This document shows positions 18,963 to 28,164 of a stretch of DNA of 32,401 nt, one piece after another. Every line of letters begins with the position of its first letter. The first letter of the stretch is position 1. The notes beneath the pieces were generated by a model. That model did not search any database. It worked only from the letters and a program-made list of their open reading frames with translations, and was not told the origin of the DNA. Location: assembly GCA_021791755.1 (NCBI GenBank), contig JAJYWA010000011.1, positions 6,838-39,238 on the forward strand. The letters run 5' to 3'. Made by a program: the position numbers and the translations under genes. This DNA is from Actinomycetes bacterium (GTDB lineage: Bacteria; Actinomycetota; Acidimicrobiia; Acidimicrobiales; JAJZXF01).

Positions 18963-20180
18963 CAGCGGATCGAACAACGACGGAAGCGGCCCCCCTCCGA
19001 ACCCCGACCCCGCCGTCCCAGCGCTCCCCGCTCCCGCTCCCCCAGCTCCCGCACCCCTCGCGCTCACCGCTCCCGCTCCCACTCCCGCTCCCGCGGCGCT
19101 GCTCTCGGCGGGGACCGGTGGCCCGGTCTGCTCGCTGCACGGGAGCGGATCCGGACCCAGCGCGAGGTTCAGGGCCTGATCGAGGGCTCCGCACGGACCT
19201 ATGACTCCGTAGGCCCCAGCGGTCCCGAGCGTGTTGACGAACACGTTCGCCCAGGTGTTCGGCGTGTTGGCCTGCCCCGAATAGCCGATCGACGAGAAGC
19301 CCTTCACTGCGGAGCCGAGATAGGCGACACCCTCCGCCAGATCCACCTGGTGACGGCTCACAACCGATAGCGCCGAGCTCAAGTTGGACAGCAGCGAGTC
19401 GAGCTGGGGCCGGTTTGCCCCGATGACCCCGGCAGTCTGGGTCGCGACAGCGTCGATGTTCTGCACCAGGGCCGCAAGGCTCCCAGAGTGCTGGGCAAGT
19501 CCCGAGACGACTACATAGAGGTTCTCGACCAGCTGAACCAGTTGGTGGTCGCTCTCCGCCAGGGTCGATGACAGCGAAGTCGCAGCGTCTATCAGCGAGG
19601 AGAGCTCGCTACGCCGGGCGTCCAAGACGCCCGTGAACCTGCTCAAGCCTGAGATGATCGCCGCTACCTGAGCCTGCTTTCCCTTCGACACGGCAGCGAG
19701 ATCGGTGATCACCTTGTTGAGAGCAGATGCGTCGCTCCTGGCAAGGAGGTTCCCCGCAGTGTTCTGGAGCTGGTAGAACTGCTCAGGCACGGTAGTGCTC
19801 GTGATCATCGCCCCCGACCGAAGGGGCTTTGCCCACCCACTCTCCGGCTTCAGCCTCACCGCTATCAACCCGAGCAGCGTCTGGACGTCAATGCTCGCCG
19901 CAGTCCTCTCCGGCAGCACGACACCCCGGTCAATGTTCATCGCCACCACAACACTCCCTCCCGCGAGACGAACCCCGCTCACGGACCCGACCTTCACCCC
20001 GGCGAGCACCACCTCTGTTCCCGGGCGTACCCCCGCGGCGTCGCTGAACCGCGCCCGGAGAGGATATGTAGACGCGAAGACGCTGCGGTTCAGCGCAAGC
20101 GACGCTGCGACAGTGGCGAGCACCACGATCACGACGACTGCGCCGATCCGCTGCGGCCTGCGCTCGGTGAAGGCCTTCAT
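18942..20180 (-). CDS. Mce family protein (MceC position) with Gly/Ala-rich tail
   Basis: TM VVVIVVLATVAASLALN; MlaD domain FSDAAGVRPGTEVVLAGVKVGSVSGVRLAGGSVVVAMNIDRGVVLP. Confidence 0.88.
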   Translation of the reverse strand: MKAFTERRPQRIGAVVVIVVLATVAASLALNRSVFASTYPLRARFSDAAGVRPGTEVVLAGVKVGSVSGVRLAGGSVVVAMNIDRGVVLPERTAASIDVQTLLGLIAVRLKPESGWAKPLRSGAMITSTTVPEQFYQLQNTAGNLLARSDASALNKVITDLAAVSKGKQAQVAAIISGLSRFTGVLDARRSELSSLIDAATSLSSTLAESDHQLVQLVENLYVVVSGLAQHSGSLAALVQNIDAVATQTAGVIGANRPQLDSLLSNLSSALSVVSRHQVDLAEGVAYLGSAVKGFSSIGYSGQANTPNTWANVFVNTLGTAGAYGVIGPCGALDQALNLALGPDPLPCSEQTGPPVPAESSAAGAGVGAGAVSARGAGAGGAGAGSAGTAGSGFGGGPLPSLFDPLLVGGAG

Positions 20181-21298
20181 CCCCTCGCTCCTGACGCGGC
20201 GCCGCGCCCGCTGACGGCGTCAGCACCGCCGCCAGCGGATGCCGCTCCGCCGGAGATCTGGCGAAGCACCTGGCTGATCGATCCGCTGTTGGATGACGAG
20301 GGGGCATTCGTGGGCTGGTAGTACGTGCAGCTCGTCTCGTCAGCAAGGCAGGAGTAGACGGTCTGTATCTGGAACCACTGGCCCCACGCGGAGATCTCCG
20401 TGTACGGCGCCAAGCCGGATCCGAGCGTGCTCAAGTCCCTGCCAAGAGCCGCCTGGTGTGTTGCCAGCGTCGACGCCACGACCTCCAGGTTCGCCGCCAC
20501 GCCGTTCAAGTTCGATCGGTTCGCGACCTCGAGCGCGGCCAGCTCTCCGGCGGCCTTCGACAGGTTGACCACCACCCCGTCCAGCAGCGAGTTACGCGAC
20601 GCCAGCGACGCCGAGAGAGAGCTCAAGCTCCCTATCACCCGGGAGATGCTCACATCCCTCGCCGCAAGGGCCGTGAGGACCTGGTCGAAGTTGTCGATGA
20701 CGGCCCCGACCTGAGTGTTCATCGATCCGAGCGCCCCTGCGAGTGAAGCCGAGCTGTTCAGGAGATCGTTCAGCTTCGACGTGTTCCCCTGCAGCGCCGT
20801 CGCGATCGCCTCCACGAACACATTTGCCTGCTGCGGGTTTATGGCTGCGAGGAAAGGCCCGAGCGAATTGAGCAGCTTCCCGACGCTCGCGCTCGCTACG
20901 TCATGGCTGAGCGGGATCGTCGATCCAGGCGGCAGCGAGGGGCCGTGGCTGCCCGGGTAGAGGTAGAGGTACTGCTGGCCGAGGACATTGTGCCACTCGA
21001 GGCCTACCCTCGTGCTGCGCGGCACTCTCACGCCGGTCGTCACAGTGAAACCGACGAGCGCATGACCGTGCTGGACCCCGATCGACGTCACGCGACCCAC
21101 AGTCACACCAGCGATCTTCACGGCGTTCCCGGTCGTCAGCCCGGTCGCGTCCGCGAGCTGGGCCTCGTAGCCGGCCTGGTGGGAGAAGAAGCTGAAGTGA
21201 CCGAGCTTCTCCGCAAGGAGCGCCAGCAGCACGATGCAGACGGCGGCGAACACGGCGAGCTTCACCGCGTTCTTCCAGTGACGTGCGTCCCATCTCAT
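20177..21298 (-). CDS. Mce family protein (MceB position)
   Basis: LADATGLTTGNAVKIAGVTVGRVTSIGVQHGHALVGFTVTTGVRVP MlaD domain; 4-nt overlaps with both neighbours. Confidence 0.88.
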   Translation of the reverse strand: MRWDARHWKNAVKLAVFAAVCIVLLALLAEKLGHFSFFSHQAGYEAQLADATGLTTGNAVKIAGVTVGRVTSIGVQHGHALVGFTVTTGVRVPRSTRVGLEWHNVLGQQYLYLYPGSHGPSLPPGSTIPLSHDVASASVGKLLNSLGPFLAAINPQQANVFVEAIATALQGNTSKLNDLLNSSASLAGALGSMNTQVGAVIDNFDQVLTALAARDVSISRVIGSLSSLSASLASRNSLLDGVVVNLSKAAGELAALEVANRSNLNGVAANLEVVASTLATHQAALGRDLSTLGSGLAPYTEISAWGQWFQIQTVYSCLADETSCTYYQPTNAPSSSNSGSISQVLRQISGGAASAGGGADAVSGRGAASGARG

Positions 21299-22704
21299 CC
21301 GGCTGCTCCACCCCCTGTCAGCATGTTGAGGTAGGACTGGATCGACTTGCGAGCCGGCGCCACGGGAGCTCCGATCTGGGCGTAGAGGCTGTTCAGGAGC
21401 TGTTTGGCGGCTCGCGTCGCAGGCGACGTGGGGTTGGCGCCCACTGCGGCGCGTGTCGTGGGCGCGATACCGGGGCTTTGCCCTGCGACCCCAACTTGCG
21501 CCGAGGGGGCTGCGCCCTGAGCCGCGTCGAACGCGGCGATCTGGCTCGAGCAGTTCAGAGGGGTGCCCGCTCCAGATACGGCCTGCTGCAGGGGCTCCAG
21601 GTACGCGAGCCCTGGCTCCGCTGGTGCGATCAAGGAGCAGATAAGGTTATTGACCTGTGAGAACATGACGAACGTGTTGTAGTACGCCATCGTCGTGCCA
21701 CCCGGAAGCCTCTCCGGACCGGCGCCCTTGGCTATCCTCTGTGTGTACTCGTATAGGCCGCTCACGACCTGACCAAGGTTTTGCTGTCGGGCGAGCAGCA
21801 CCCTGGCGACGTTCGCCCCCTGGACGAGGAGTGTAACGATATCGGGTCGGAAGTCCTGGAGGAAGGTCGCCAAGCGTTGGGCGAAGGGAGCGACTTCGTC
21901 TAGGAAGCGCTGGAAGTTCGCAGCCGCTCGGTTGAACACCGGCAGCCCCTGGTTCGAGCTCGCTGATATCGCGTTCACAGAGGGACCGATCGGAGCGATC
22001 GCCGAGTTGAAGGCGCTGAACGAGTCCAGCGCCGTGATCTGCTGAGCTATCGTTGCGTCAAAGAGGCTCGCGAGCTTGGTCCCCTCCGCGATCGACGCTG
22101 CGATATTGGGTCCTTCTCCGCTCGACGCCCTGGCGAGATCGGAGACCACCGACCCCAGCGCCGGCGCGTCCAGCCTCTTGAGCAGCGGATCTGCGGCTGC
22201 GAAGAACTGCGTGATCTGATCGGACACAGCCGTGTGCCTCAGGTGGTCGCCGGGGTTGAGCCACGGTCCGGTCGACCTCGACGGAAATGCCAGGCTCACC
22301 GACTCGGCGCCGAACAGGTTCTTCGGCCGGATGGTCGCCACCGCCGCCACCGGGATCCGAAAACCGGGGTCGATTGACAACGTGATCCTCGCCTCGCGGT
22401 CTGCGAGGTTGATAGATGACACGCTGCCGACCCGCACACCCCGGTACGAGACACCTGATCCAGGATGGATCCCCTCGCCCGCCCGCGAGAACATCCCGAC
22501 GACGCTGTAGTTGCCCGAGAAGTCGCCGTTCACCGCCTTCACGATGAGCACCATCGAGGCGACGAGCACCGCCGCTGTAACGGCTGCAACAGCGAGGTGG
22601 ACAAGGCGCCAATCACGCCGGCTCCTCCTTCTCGCGCTCGTCGCCGGGATCCGCCCAGCCGTCGCCGGGACCTGCCCACTCGACGCTGGGACCCGCCGCC
22701 TCAT
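21295..22704 (-). CDS. Mce family protein (MceA position)
   Basis: ATG at 22704 (MRRRVPASS) overlaps the YrbEB stop; TM plus MFSRAGEGIHPGSGVSYRGVRVGSVSSINLADREARITLSIDPGFRIP. Track ORF 21295..23064 is over-extended. Confidence 0.87.
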   Translation of the reverse strand: MRRRVPASSGQVPATAGRIPATSARRRSRRDWRLVHLAVAAVTAAVLVASMVLIVKAVNGDFSGNYSVVGMFSRAGEGIHPGSGVSYRGVRVGSVSSINLADREARITLSIDPGFRIPVAAVATIRPKNLFGAESVSLAFPSRSTGPWLNPGDHLRHTAVSDQITQFFAAADPLLKRLDAPALGSVVSDLARASSGEGPNIAASIAEGTKLASLFDATIAQQITALDSFSAFNSAIAPIGPSVNAISASSNQGLPVFNRAAANFQRFLDEVAPFAQRLATFLQDFRPDIVTLLVQGANVARVLLARQQNLGQVVSGLYEYTQRIAKGAGPERLPGGTTMAYYNTFVMFSQVNNLICSLIAPAEPGLAYLEPLQQAVSGAGTPLNCSSQIAAFDAAQGAAPSAQVGVAGQSPGIAPTTRAAVGANPTSPATRAAKQLLNSLYAQIGAPVAPARKSIQSYLNMLTGGGAAG

Positions 22705-23630
22705 CCGACGAGCCTCGCTGTAGCGCTCGGTCCACCGAACATGACCATGGACATAATCAGGTTCAAGATCACGACCCCGATGATCGACACCCTGATCGCA
22801 CGCCCGGCGGAGACGCCTACGCCAGCGGGGCCACCCTTGGCCCGCCAGCCGTAGTAGCAGTGCACCAGCGTGACGACCACAGCAAAGACCACGGCCTTGA
22901 TCAGCGAGTACAGGACGTCGATCGGGGGCAGGAAGAGCTGGAAGTAGTGGTGGTAAGTCCCGGCCGACAACGAGAAGAACCGCGTCACTATCGCCTCTGT
23001 CGCGAGGTAGCTGGAGAAGAGAGCAGCCAGGTAGAGCGGGATCATGGTGATGAGAGCAGCCCACACCCGAGTCACCACGAGGTAGACCAGCGAGTCCACC
23101 CCCATCACCTCGAGCGCGTCGATCTCCTCAGAGATCCGCATCGCTCCTATCTGCGCGGTGAAGCCAGCGCCTACCTGTGCGGCGAAGACCTGGCCGGCCA
23201 CTATCGGAGTGATCTCTCGCGTGTTCGCGAGAGAGGAGATCACGCCGGTGAACGCCTGCGCTCCGATCTGCTGCAGGCCCGTGAAGCCTTCGAGGCCGAC
23301 CACCGTACCAGTGAAGAAGGTGATGGTGGTCACCACCAGGAACATGCCACCGCCGATGACAAGCGCTCCGGCGCCCATTGTGATGTCTGAGACGACGTTC
23401 GCGATCTCCTTGCGATAACGCAGTCCTCGCGGGAGTGCGACGAAGACCTTGACGTAGAAGTGGAACTGGTCATAGAGGCCGTCGAGCAGCGATCCCACAG
23501 AGGCCAGCAGTCGACTGGACAGCGGTCCCGTGGCCGGCGGTCTCACGGCCAGCGGTCCCGTCGTCGAAGACGACCGCACACGAGCCCGCGGCGCTGCTTT
23601 CGTGCCCGACGTGGCCTCAGTGGGAGTCAT
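22701..23630 (-). CDS. yrbEB: MlaE/YrbE-family ABC permease (second)
   Basis: Multi-TM permease with FTAQIGAMRISEEIDALEVMGVDSLVYLVVTRVWAALI, the YrbE/MlaE signature. Confidence 0.92.
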   Translation of the reverse strand: MTPTEATSGTKAAPRARVRSSSTTGPLAVRPPATGPLSSRLLASVGSLLDGLYDQFHFYVKVFVALPRGLRYRKEIANVVSDITMGAGALVIGGGMFLVVTTITFFTGTVVGLEGFTGLQQIGAQAFTGVISSLANTREITPIVAGQVFAAQVGAGFTAQIGAMRISEEIDALEVMGVDSLVYLVVTRVWAALITMIPLYLAALFSSYLATEAIVTRFFSLSAGTYHHYFQLFLPPIDVLYSLIKAVVFAVVVTLVHCYYGWRAKGGPAGVGVSAGRAIRVSIIGVVILNLIMSMVMFGGPSATARLVG

Positions 23631-23631
23631 C

Positions 23632-24411
23632 TCAGATCGCCTTCTGCGGGATGAAGTTGAAGTACACGACCGTGAGGACGAAGTTGACGAAGAACGCCAG
23701 GACGAACGTGACCACGACCGCCTGGTTCACCGCGTCGCCGACCCCCTTTGCCCCGCCCTTCGTGTACATCCCCTTGTAGCAGGCGACCATTGCGGCAATG
23801 AACCCGAAGGTGGCCGCCTTGAACAGGGCGATCCACAGGTCGGCCAGCTGGCTGAGCTCTGAGAACGTGGCGAAGAAGCTGCTCGTCGTGATGTGAACGC
23901 CACGAGTGCCGAAGTACCACCCGCCCGCTATCCCAGCTATGCTGACCAACCCGTCCAAGAGGACTGCCACGATGGTCGCAGCAACTAAGCGAGGGAGAAC
24001 GAGGCGATGGACCGGGTTGACGCCGATCACCTCCATCGCCGATATCTCGTCACGGATCTTGCGTGAACCGAGATCCGCGCACATCGCAGAGCCCCCGGCG
24101 CCTGCGATCAGGAGCGCCGTGGCAAGCGGCGCCTGCTCACGTACGACGGCGAGGACCATCGCAGCGCCGAGGTGCCCCTGGGCGCCGACCTGCTGGAGCA
24201 GCGACCCCACCTCCAGCGCTATCACCATTCCGAACGGCACCGAGATCAACATCGCCGGAAAGGTCGTGACCTTCACGAGGAACCAGGACTGGTCCACCAC
24301 CTCCGCCATCGGCACGCCCTTGCGAAACCCGAGCCGCACAGCTTCGAGCGCCAGCGCGAACATCCTGCCGATCTCCCCCAACCAATTCGACAGCTTGCCC
24401 TCGCTCACCAT
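23632..24411 (-). CDS. yrbEA: MlaE/YrbE-family ABC permease (first)
   Basis: GAGGSAMCADLGSRKIRDEISAMEVIGVNPVHRLVLPRLVAATIVAVLLDGLV; likely ATG at 24411 (MVSEGKLSNWLG). Confidence 0.92.
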   Translation of the reverse strand: MVSEGKLSNWLGEIGRMFALALEAVRLGFRKGVPMAEVVDQSWFLVKVTTFPAMLISVPFGMVIALEVGSLLQQVGAQGHLGAAMVLAVVREQAPLATALLIAGAGGSAMCADLGSRKIRDEISAMEVIGVNPVHRLVLPRLVAATIVAVLLDGLVSIAGIAGGWYFGTRGVHITTSSFFATFSELSQLADLWIALFKAATFGFIAAMVACYKGMYTKGGAKGVGDAVNQAVVVTFVLAFFVNFVLTVVYFNFIPQKAI

Positions 24412-24550
24412 GCTTGTACAACGTTGCGCACCCGCGATACTTGCGAGGTTCCGATGTTCACTCGCGAACATCAGGATCGCCCGTACGATTCGATCCCGCC
24501 TCCCGTAACGCTCGCCCGCGCGCGTGGCGCTCCGCGACGACCCCCAGACC

Positions 24551-24615
24551 CCCTGCGACAGCGCTCAGACGCCCTGCGACAGCGCCCGAGCCGCCCTGCG
24601 ACAGCGCCCGAGCCG
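24551..24615. repeat. Three tandem ~22-bp repeats between the mce operon and the SDR gene
   Basis: CCCTGCGACAGCGCTCAGACG, CCCTGCGACAGCGCCCGAGCCG, CCCTGCGACAGCGCCCGAGCCG. Confidence 0.9.
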
Positions 24616-24625
24616 CCGGTAATAT
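24597..24625 (+). promoter_or_regulatory. Putative leaderless promoter of the SDR gene
   Basis: TAATAT at 24620-24625 lies 6 nt before the GTG at 24632; TGCGAC at 24597-24602 (inside the last tandem repeat) lies at a 17-bp spacer. Confidence 0.45.
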
Positions 24626-24631
24626 CCAAGC

Positions 24632-25399
24632 GTGGTGAACGACTCCGACGACGTATCCGGCAAGGTGGCTGTGATCACCGGAGCAAGCCGTGGAATCGGC
24701 GCCGGCCTTGCGAAGCGCTTCGCACATCGAGGCATGCTCATCGGGATTTGCGCAAGGACTACGCCGGCTGCCCCACAGATCAACCCTGCCCTATCGCCGC
24801 CGGACCGAGTCGTCGCATCATCGGTCGACGTGCAGAGCTACGAGGCGCTCGAGAGCTTCGCCGCCGAGGTCGTCGAGCGCTTCGGGCGGATCGACCTCTG
24901 GGTGAACAACGCAGGGGTGCTGGCCCCGATCGGCGCTCTGCGCGACTGCGACCCCACGCTCTTCGCAACCAACGTCGCGATCAACGTCACAGGCGTCGCC
25001 TTCGGCAGCCGGATCTTTGCCCGCCACGTCCGCTCACGCGAAGGAGGAGGCGTGCTGATCAACGTCACCTCTGGCGCAGCCGAAGCCCCCTATGAAGGTT
25101 GGGCCGCCTACTGCGGGTCGAAAGCAGCTGTGAACATGATCACCGAGGTCGTCGCGCTCGAGGAGAGGGACACCGGGCTCGAAGCGTACGCGGTCGCACC
25201 CGGGGTCGTAGACACTGGGATGCAGGAGCTGATCCGCTCTTGCACGCCCGAGCAGTTTCCCGCAGTGGGCCGTTTCCTCCAGATCGCCGCCGACGGTGCG
25301 TTCCGGTCTGCCGAGTGGATTGCCGACCGGCTCCTCGATCTGGCCTTCACAGGCGCAGACCCCGCGCTCCGGACCGCTGGCACGGCGCTTCGCCTTTGA
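24632..25399 (+). CDS. SDR-family oxidoreductase
   Basis: VAVITGASRGIGAGLAKRF, NNAGVLAPIG, INVTSGAAEAPYEGWAAYCGSKAAV (YxxxK context), VAPGVVDTGM. Confidence 0.95.
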   Translation: MVNDSDDVSGKVAVITGASRGIGAGLAKRFAHRGMLIGICARTTPAAPQINPALSPPDRVVASSVDVQSYEALESFAAEVVERFGRIDLWVNNAGVLAPIGALRDCDPTLFATNVAINVTGVAFGSRIFARHVRSREGGGVLINVTSGAAEAPYEGWAAYCGSKAAVNMITEVVALEERDTGLEAYAVAPGVVDTGMQELIRSCTPEQFPAVGRFLQIAADGAFRSAEWIADRLLDLAFTGADPALRTAGTALRL

Positions 25400-25502
25400 G
25401 CCTGCGCGGTCTCCGGAACGAGCGGCATCACCACGCAGTTGAACAGGTAGTTCGTGATCTGCGGTACGTCACGGAAAGGGGCTTTGAGCTAAGTGCTCCG
25501 GC

Positions 25503-25775
25503 TGATCTCCAGAGCGCCTGAGCTACACCGTAGCGAACAGCGTTCTCAGATGCCCCAAGCGCGGGCCATCGGCCCACGAGCGCTTCGAGTCCGACGGCGA
25601 GGCCCGTGTCTTCAACGGCCCACAGCTACTCACGATCTTCGACAAAGACAACATCGCGATGCTGGAGTGCCGCCGCAACCAGAGCACCTTTACCACCTTC
25701 GCCAGGACCAGCGGCGAATGGACTACCCGACTCCTCGAGGTCTCCCGTGGGTCCACTGCACGCGTGCGACTTTAG
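25503..25775 (+). pseudogene. Possible gene fragment without a start codon
   Basis: Open frame SPERLSYTVANSVLRCPKRGPSAHERFESDGEARVFNGPQLLTIFDKDNIAMLECRRNQSTFTTFARTSGEWTTRLLEVSRGSTARVRL* has protein-like composition but no plausible start after the preceding TGA. Confidence 0.3.
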
Positions 25776-25777
25776 GG

Positions 25778-26584
25778 TCACCCTGCGCCCTGCGTCTGTC
25801 CGGCGACGCCTGCAATCCCCGGCGCCTCGCAGAACGTGATAGCTATCGCCGAACCGTACCGCTCCTTGAACCACATCATGGCACGCCGGTCCTGGCCCGC
25901 GGTACAGGCCGACACGCCGACGTCTACGGTGCTCTCCACCGGGTCAATTCGCGCGGATTCAATCCTTCCCCACGGGTAGCTTCCGGAATGTTCACCTTTC
26001 CCCAGTTGTAAGGAACTAACGATGCTCGCGAGACACGACTTAGAATGAGCAGATACTCGGAACACGACACGATCAAATGCCACGCGGAATCCCTGCGCCT
26101 CAGCCTCGAGAAGTGGATCGCGCTCGGTCTCAAACACCGTAAGTGTTGATGGCATGAGATACCCCTTCGGTATCGCTGCTGAGGACAGCGGGTGCGCAGT
26201 CGAGTGATCGTAATTCACCGCCGTTCCGCCATATATGGTGGGAAATCCGTCACCAAGCCAATTCCGCAAAGCGTCAAGCATTCGAAACCCGTTTGGCATC
26301 GTTGGTTCAGCACCAGTTGCCTCAAGAACACGCGGTTGTGTGCAGGTATGAGGAAGCAACGATGGGATAGTCACATGCTGCGCCGACCTCGGGCGATACG
26401 TCTTCGCGATCGTGTTGGCACTGGTTTTCACAGCCGGGCCTCTAGCGCCAGTGTCCCCGGCAGCCCCACATGACGCTAAGACAAGTCCTGCCAGCGCACA
26501 CGCAACCGACGCACATATCACTCCACGCGTCGCCCGAGCACTCTGTCGAATACTCCCTCGCTCACTTGCTGTTTCCACCGTCAT
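25778..26584 (-). CDS. Putative secreted lipoprotein of unknown function
   Basis: Lipobox LVLASC after a hydrophobic stretch (GVICASVACALAGLVLASCGAAGD); GGAGGAGG immediately upstream of the ATG. Confidence 0.7.
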   Translation of the reverse strand: MTVETASERGSIRQSARATRGVICASVACALAGLVLASCGAAGDTGARGPAVKTSANTIAKTYRPRSAQHVTIPSLLPHTCTQPRVLEATGAEPTMPNGFRMLDALRNWLGDGFPTIYGGTAVNYDHSTAHPLSSAAIPKGYLMPSTLTVFETERDPLLEAEAQGFRVAFDRVVFRVSAHSKSCLASIVSSLQLGKGEHSGSYPWGRIESARIDPVESTVDVGVSACTAGQDRRAMMWFKERYGSAIAITFCEAPGIAGVAGQTQGAG

Positions 26585-26633
26585 CCTCCTCCTCCTCTCA
26601 GACAGACCTCACTTCGGGCACCAAGCAACCAAA

Positions 26634-26820
26634 CTACGGAGAATTGACAGAATTTACAATCATTTCGGCTCCGTAATATGCGGAGCACGTGTACAGTGAT
26701 GCGTCGATTAACTCACCGTACCAGGATTCCGTGATAGTGCCGTTCGACGCCTGGCAACTAGAGCCCACAGTCGTGCCACCCGCCAGGGGACCATAAGTGG
26801 TGCCCTCGGCTAGTTCCACC
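26634..26820 (-). pseudogene. C-terminal fragment of a gene cut by the IS30-family element
   Basis: ...ELAEGTTYGPLAGGTTVGSSCQASNGTITESWYGELIDASLYTCSAYYGAEMIVNSVNSP*; the frame runs into the IS left end. Confidence 0.4.
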
Positions 26821-27853
26821 GGTCGGTGCACGGTCCCGGTCATGATGACCGGTGCACACCGACACCAACCGATGGAGGCCACAGCATGCCAGGTGCACCC
26901 CTGTCCCTGCTCGAACACGAGGAGATCTCACTCGCTGTGACCGAAGACCGAGATACGCCGTGGGCCACGATCGCCCGGCGCGTTCATCGTTTCCCGACGA
27001 CTGTAATGCGCGAAGTGGTGCGCAACGCTGGACGTAGGGGCTACCGTCCTGGGCTCGCAGAGCGCCGATCGGAGAGCCAGCGTTGTCGGCCACGCCCACG
27101 TCGCCTGGAGATCCCTGGGGAGTTGCGGGAGCAAGTGATCCGAGAGCTCACCCTTGGTCGGTCCCCTGTGGCGATCTGGACCGATCTCGTGGCCGAGGAG
27201 GCCGCCGTGCGGGTCTGCGTCGAGACCATCTACCGGGCCGTCTACGACGGCGTGCTCGGGGTCAAGGCGACTGAATGTCTGCGCACCAGACGACCGAGGC
27301 GCCGCCGCCGCCAGGCTCGCCACGAGTCCGTCCGCCCTGGGCTGCCCAACATCGCCAGCCGCCCGGCGGCGGTCAACGACCGGGCAGAGCTCGGTCATTG
27401 GGAAGGCGACCAGATCATCGGCTACCGCAACCGCTCCTCGATGCTGTGGCTCACCGAGCGGGTGACCCGCTACTCCATCGGGGTCACGATGTCCTGTGGC
27501 TACGCCGGCGAGGCGATGCTCGCCGGGCTCGCAGACGGCCTCGAAAAGATCCCGGCCCACCTCCTGCGCTCGATCACCTTCGACCAGGGATCCGAGTGGG
27601 CCTGCTGGGAAACCATCGCCGCCACCTACGGCATCGACATCTGGTTCTGCGATCCCCACAGCCCGTGGCAGCGTGGTCAGGTGGAGAACCTCAACCGCCA
27701 GTGGCGCTGGCGGTTCCCACGGGGAACCGACCTCGGGAAGGTAGACCAGGCGGAGGCCGATCGGGCCGCCTCCATCATCAACGGCCAGCGCCGCCGAAGC
27801 CTCGACTACCAGAGCCCCGCTCAGCTGTACACTCGTGCTGCCGTGCAGTGACC
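26821..27853 (+). mobile_element. IS30-family insertion sequence
   Basis: Transposase bounded by imperfect terminal repeats GGTCGGTGCACGG (26821) and CCGTGCAGTGACC (27841-27853), 11/13 identical as inverted repeat. Confidence 0.7.
26886..27851 (+). CDS. IS30-family transposase
   Basis: ELGHWEGDQIIGYRNRSSMLWLTERVTRY, ITFDQGSEWACWETIAATYGIDIWFCDPHSPWQRGQVENLNRQWRWRFPRGTDL: IS30 DDE core. Confidence 0.95.
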   Translation: MPGAPLSLLEHEEISLAVTEDRDTPWATIARRVHRFPTTVMREVVRNAGRRGYRPGLAERRSESQRCRPRPRRLEIPGELREQVIRELTLGRSPVAIWTDLVAEEAAVRVCVETIYRAVYDGVLGVKATECLRTRRPRRRRRQARHESVRPGLPNIASRPAAVNDRAELGHWEGDQIIGYRNRSSMLWLTERVTRYSIGVTMSCGYAGEAMLAGLADGLEKIPAHLLRSITFDQGSEWACWETIAATYGIDIWFCDPHSPWQRGQVENLNRQWRWRFPRGTDLGKVDQAEADRAASIINGQRRRSLDYQSPAQLYTRAAVQ

Positions 27854-28009
27854 ACTGGAACTGGCCCTCCCTCAGCCATCGAGGCCGTTAATCCACGATA
27901 TGGCCTGAAGACGGGAGCCGGCCTGCTCCATGCTGACTATGACTCGAACGGCGAGGTCTCCCACGTGACCGACCCCTCGGGCAACACCGTATCGACCACC
28001 TACACCTAG
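27854..28009 (+). pseudogene. rhs/YD-repeat fragment
   Basis: NPRYGLKTGAGLLHADYDSNGEVSHVTDPSGNTVSTTYT* is YD-repeat-like; truncated by the IS on the left and by a stop on the right. Confidence 0.6.
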
Positions 28010-28012
28010 CAC

Positions 28013-28045
28013 CGAGACCGGAACCGGAGGTTCCGGCTCGGGGTA
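28013..28045. repeat. Strong inverted repeat (hairpin)
   Basis: CCGAGACCGGAACC-GGA-GGTTCCGGCTCGG, nearly perfect stem, immediately after the rhs fragment stop; no T-tract. Confidence 0.7.
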
Positions 28046-28164
28046 GGTCGTCCGCGACGGAAGGTCACGCGACGCCGAGCGCGAGGAATGGGGACCTTTC
28101 GGTTCCCTTTGCCTCGCGGCTCGCGTACCCTTACGAGAGAAACCCAACCGACTCGTAGAGGTGC

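Noticed and set aside
14645-19204. Long opposite-strand ORFs across the mce genes (e.g. 14645..15163, 17290..18021, 18604..19179)
   Set aside because: Arg/Pro/Ser-rich shadow frames of high-GC coding DNA; the minus strand carries clear Mce domains.
24551-24615. ~22-bp repeats as a CRISPR array
   Set aside because: No spacers and no cas genes; better explained as promoter-region tandem repeats.
26928-27659. 243-aa minus ORF within the IS30 transposase
   Set aside because: Antisense to the conserved transposase; no independent support.
28013-28045. Hairpin as an intrinsic terminator
   Set aside because: Strong stem but followed by GGTAGGTC rather than a T-tract; left as an unassigned inverted repeat.
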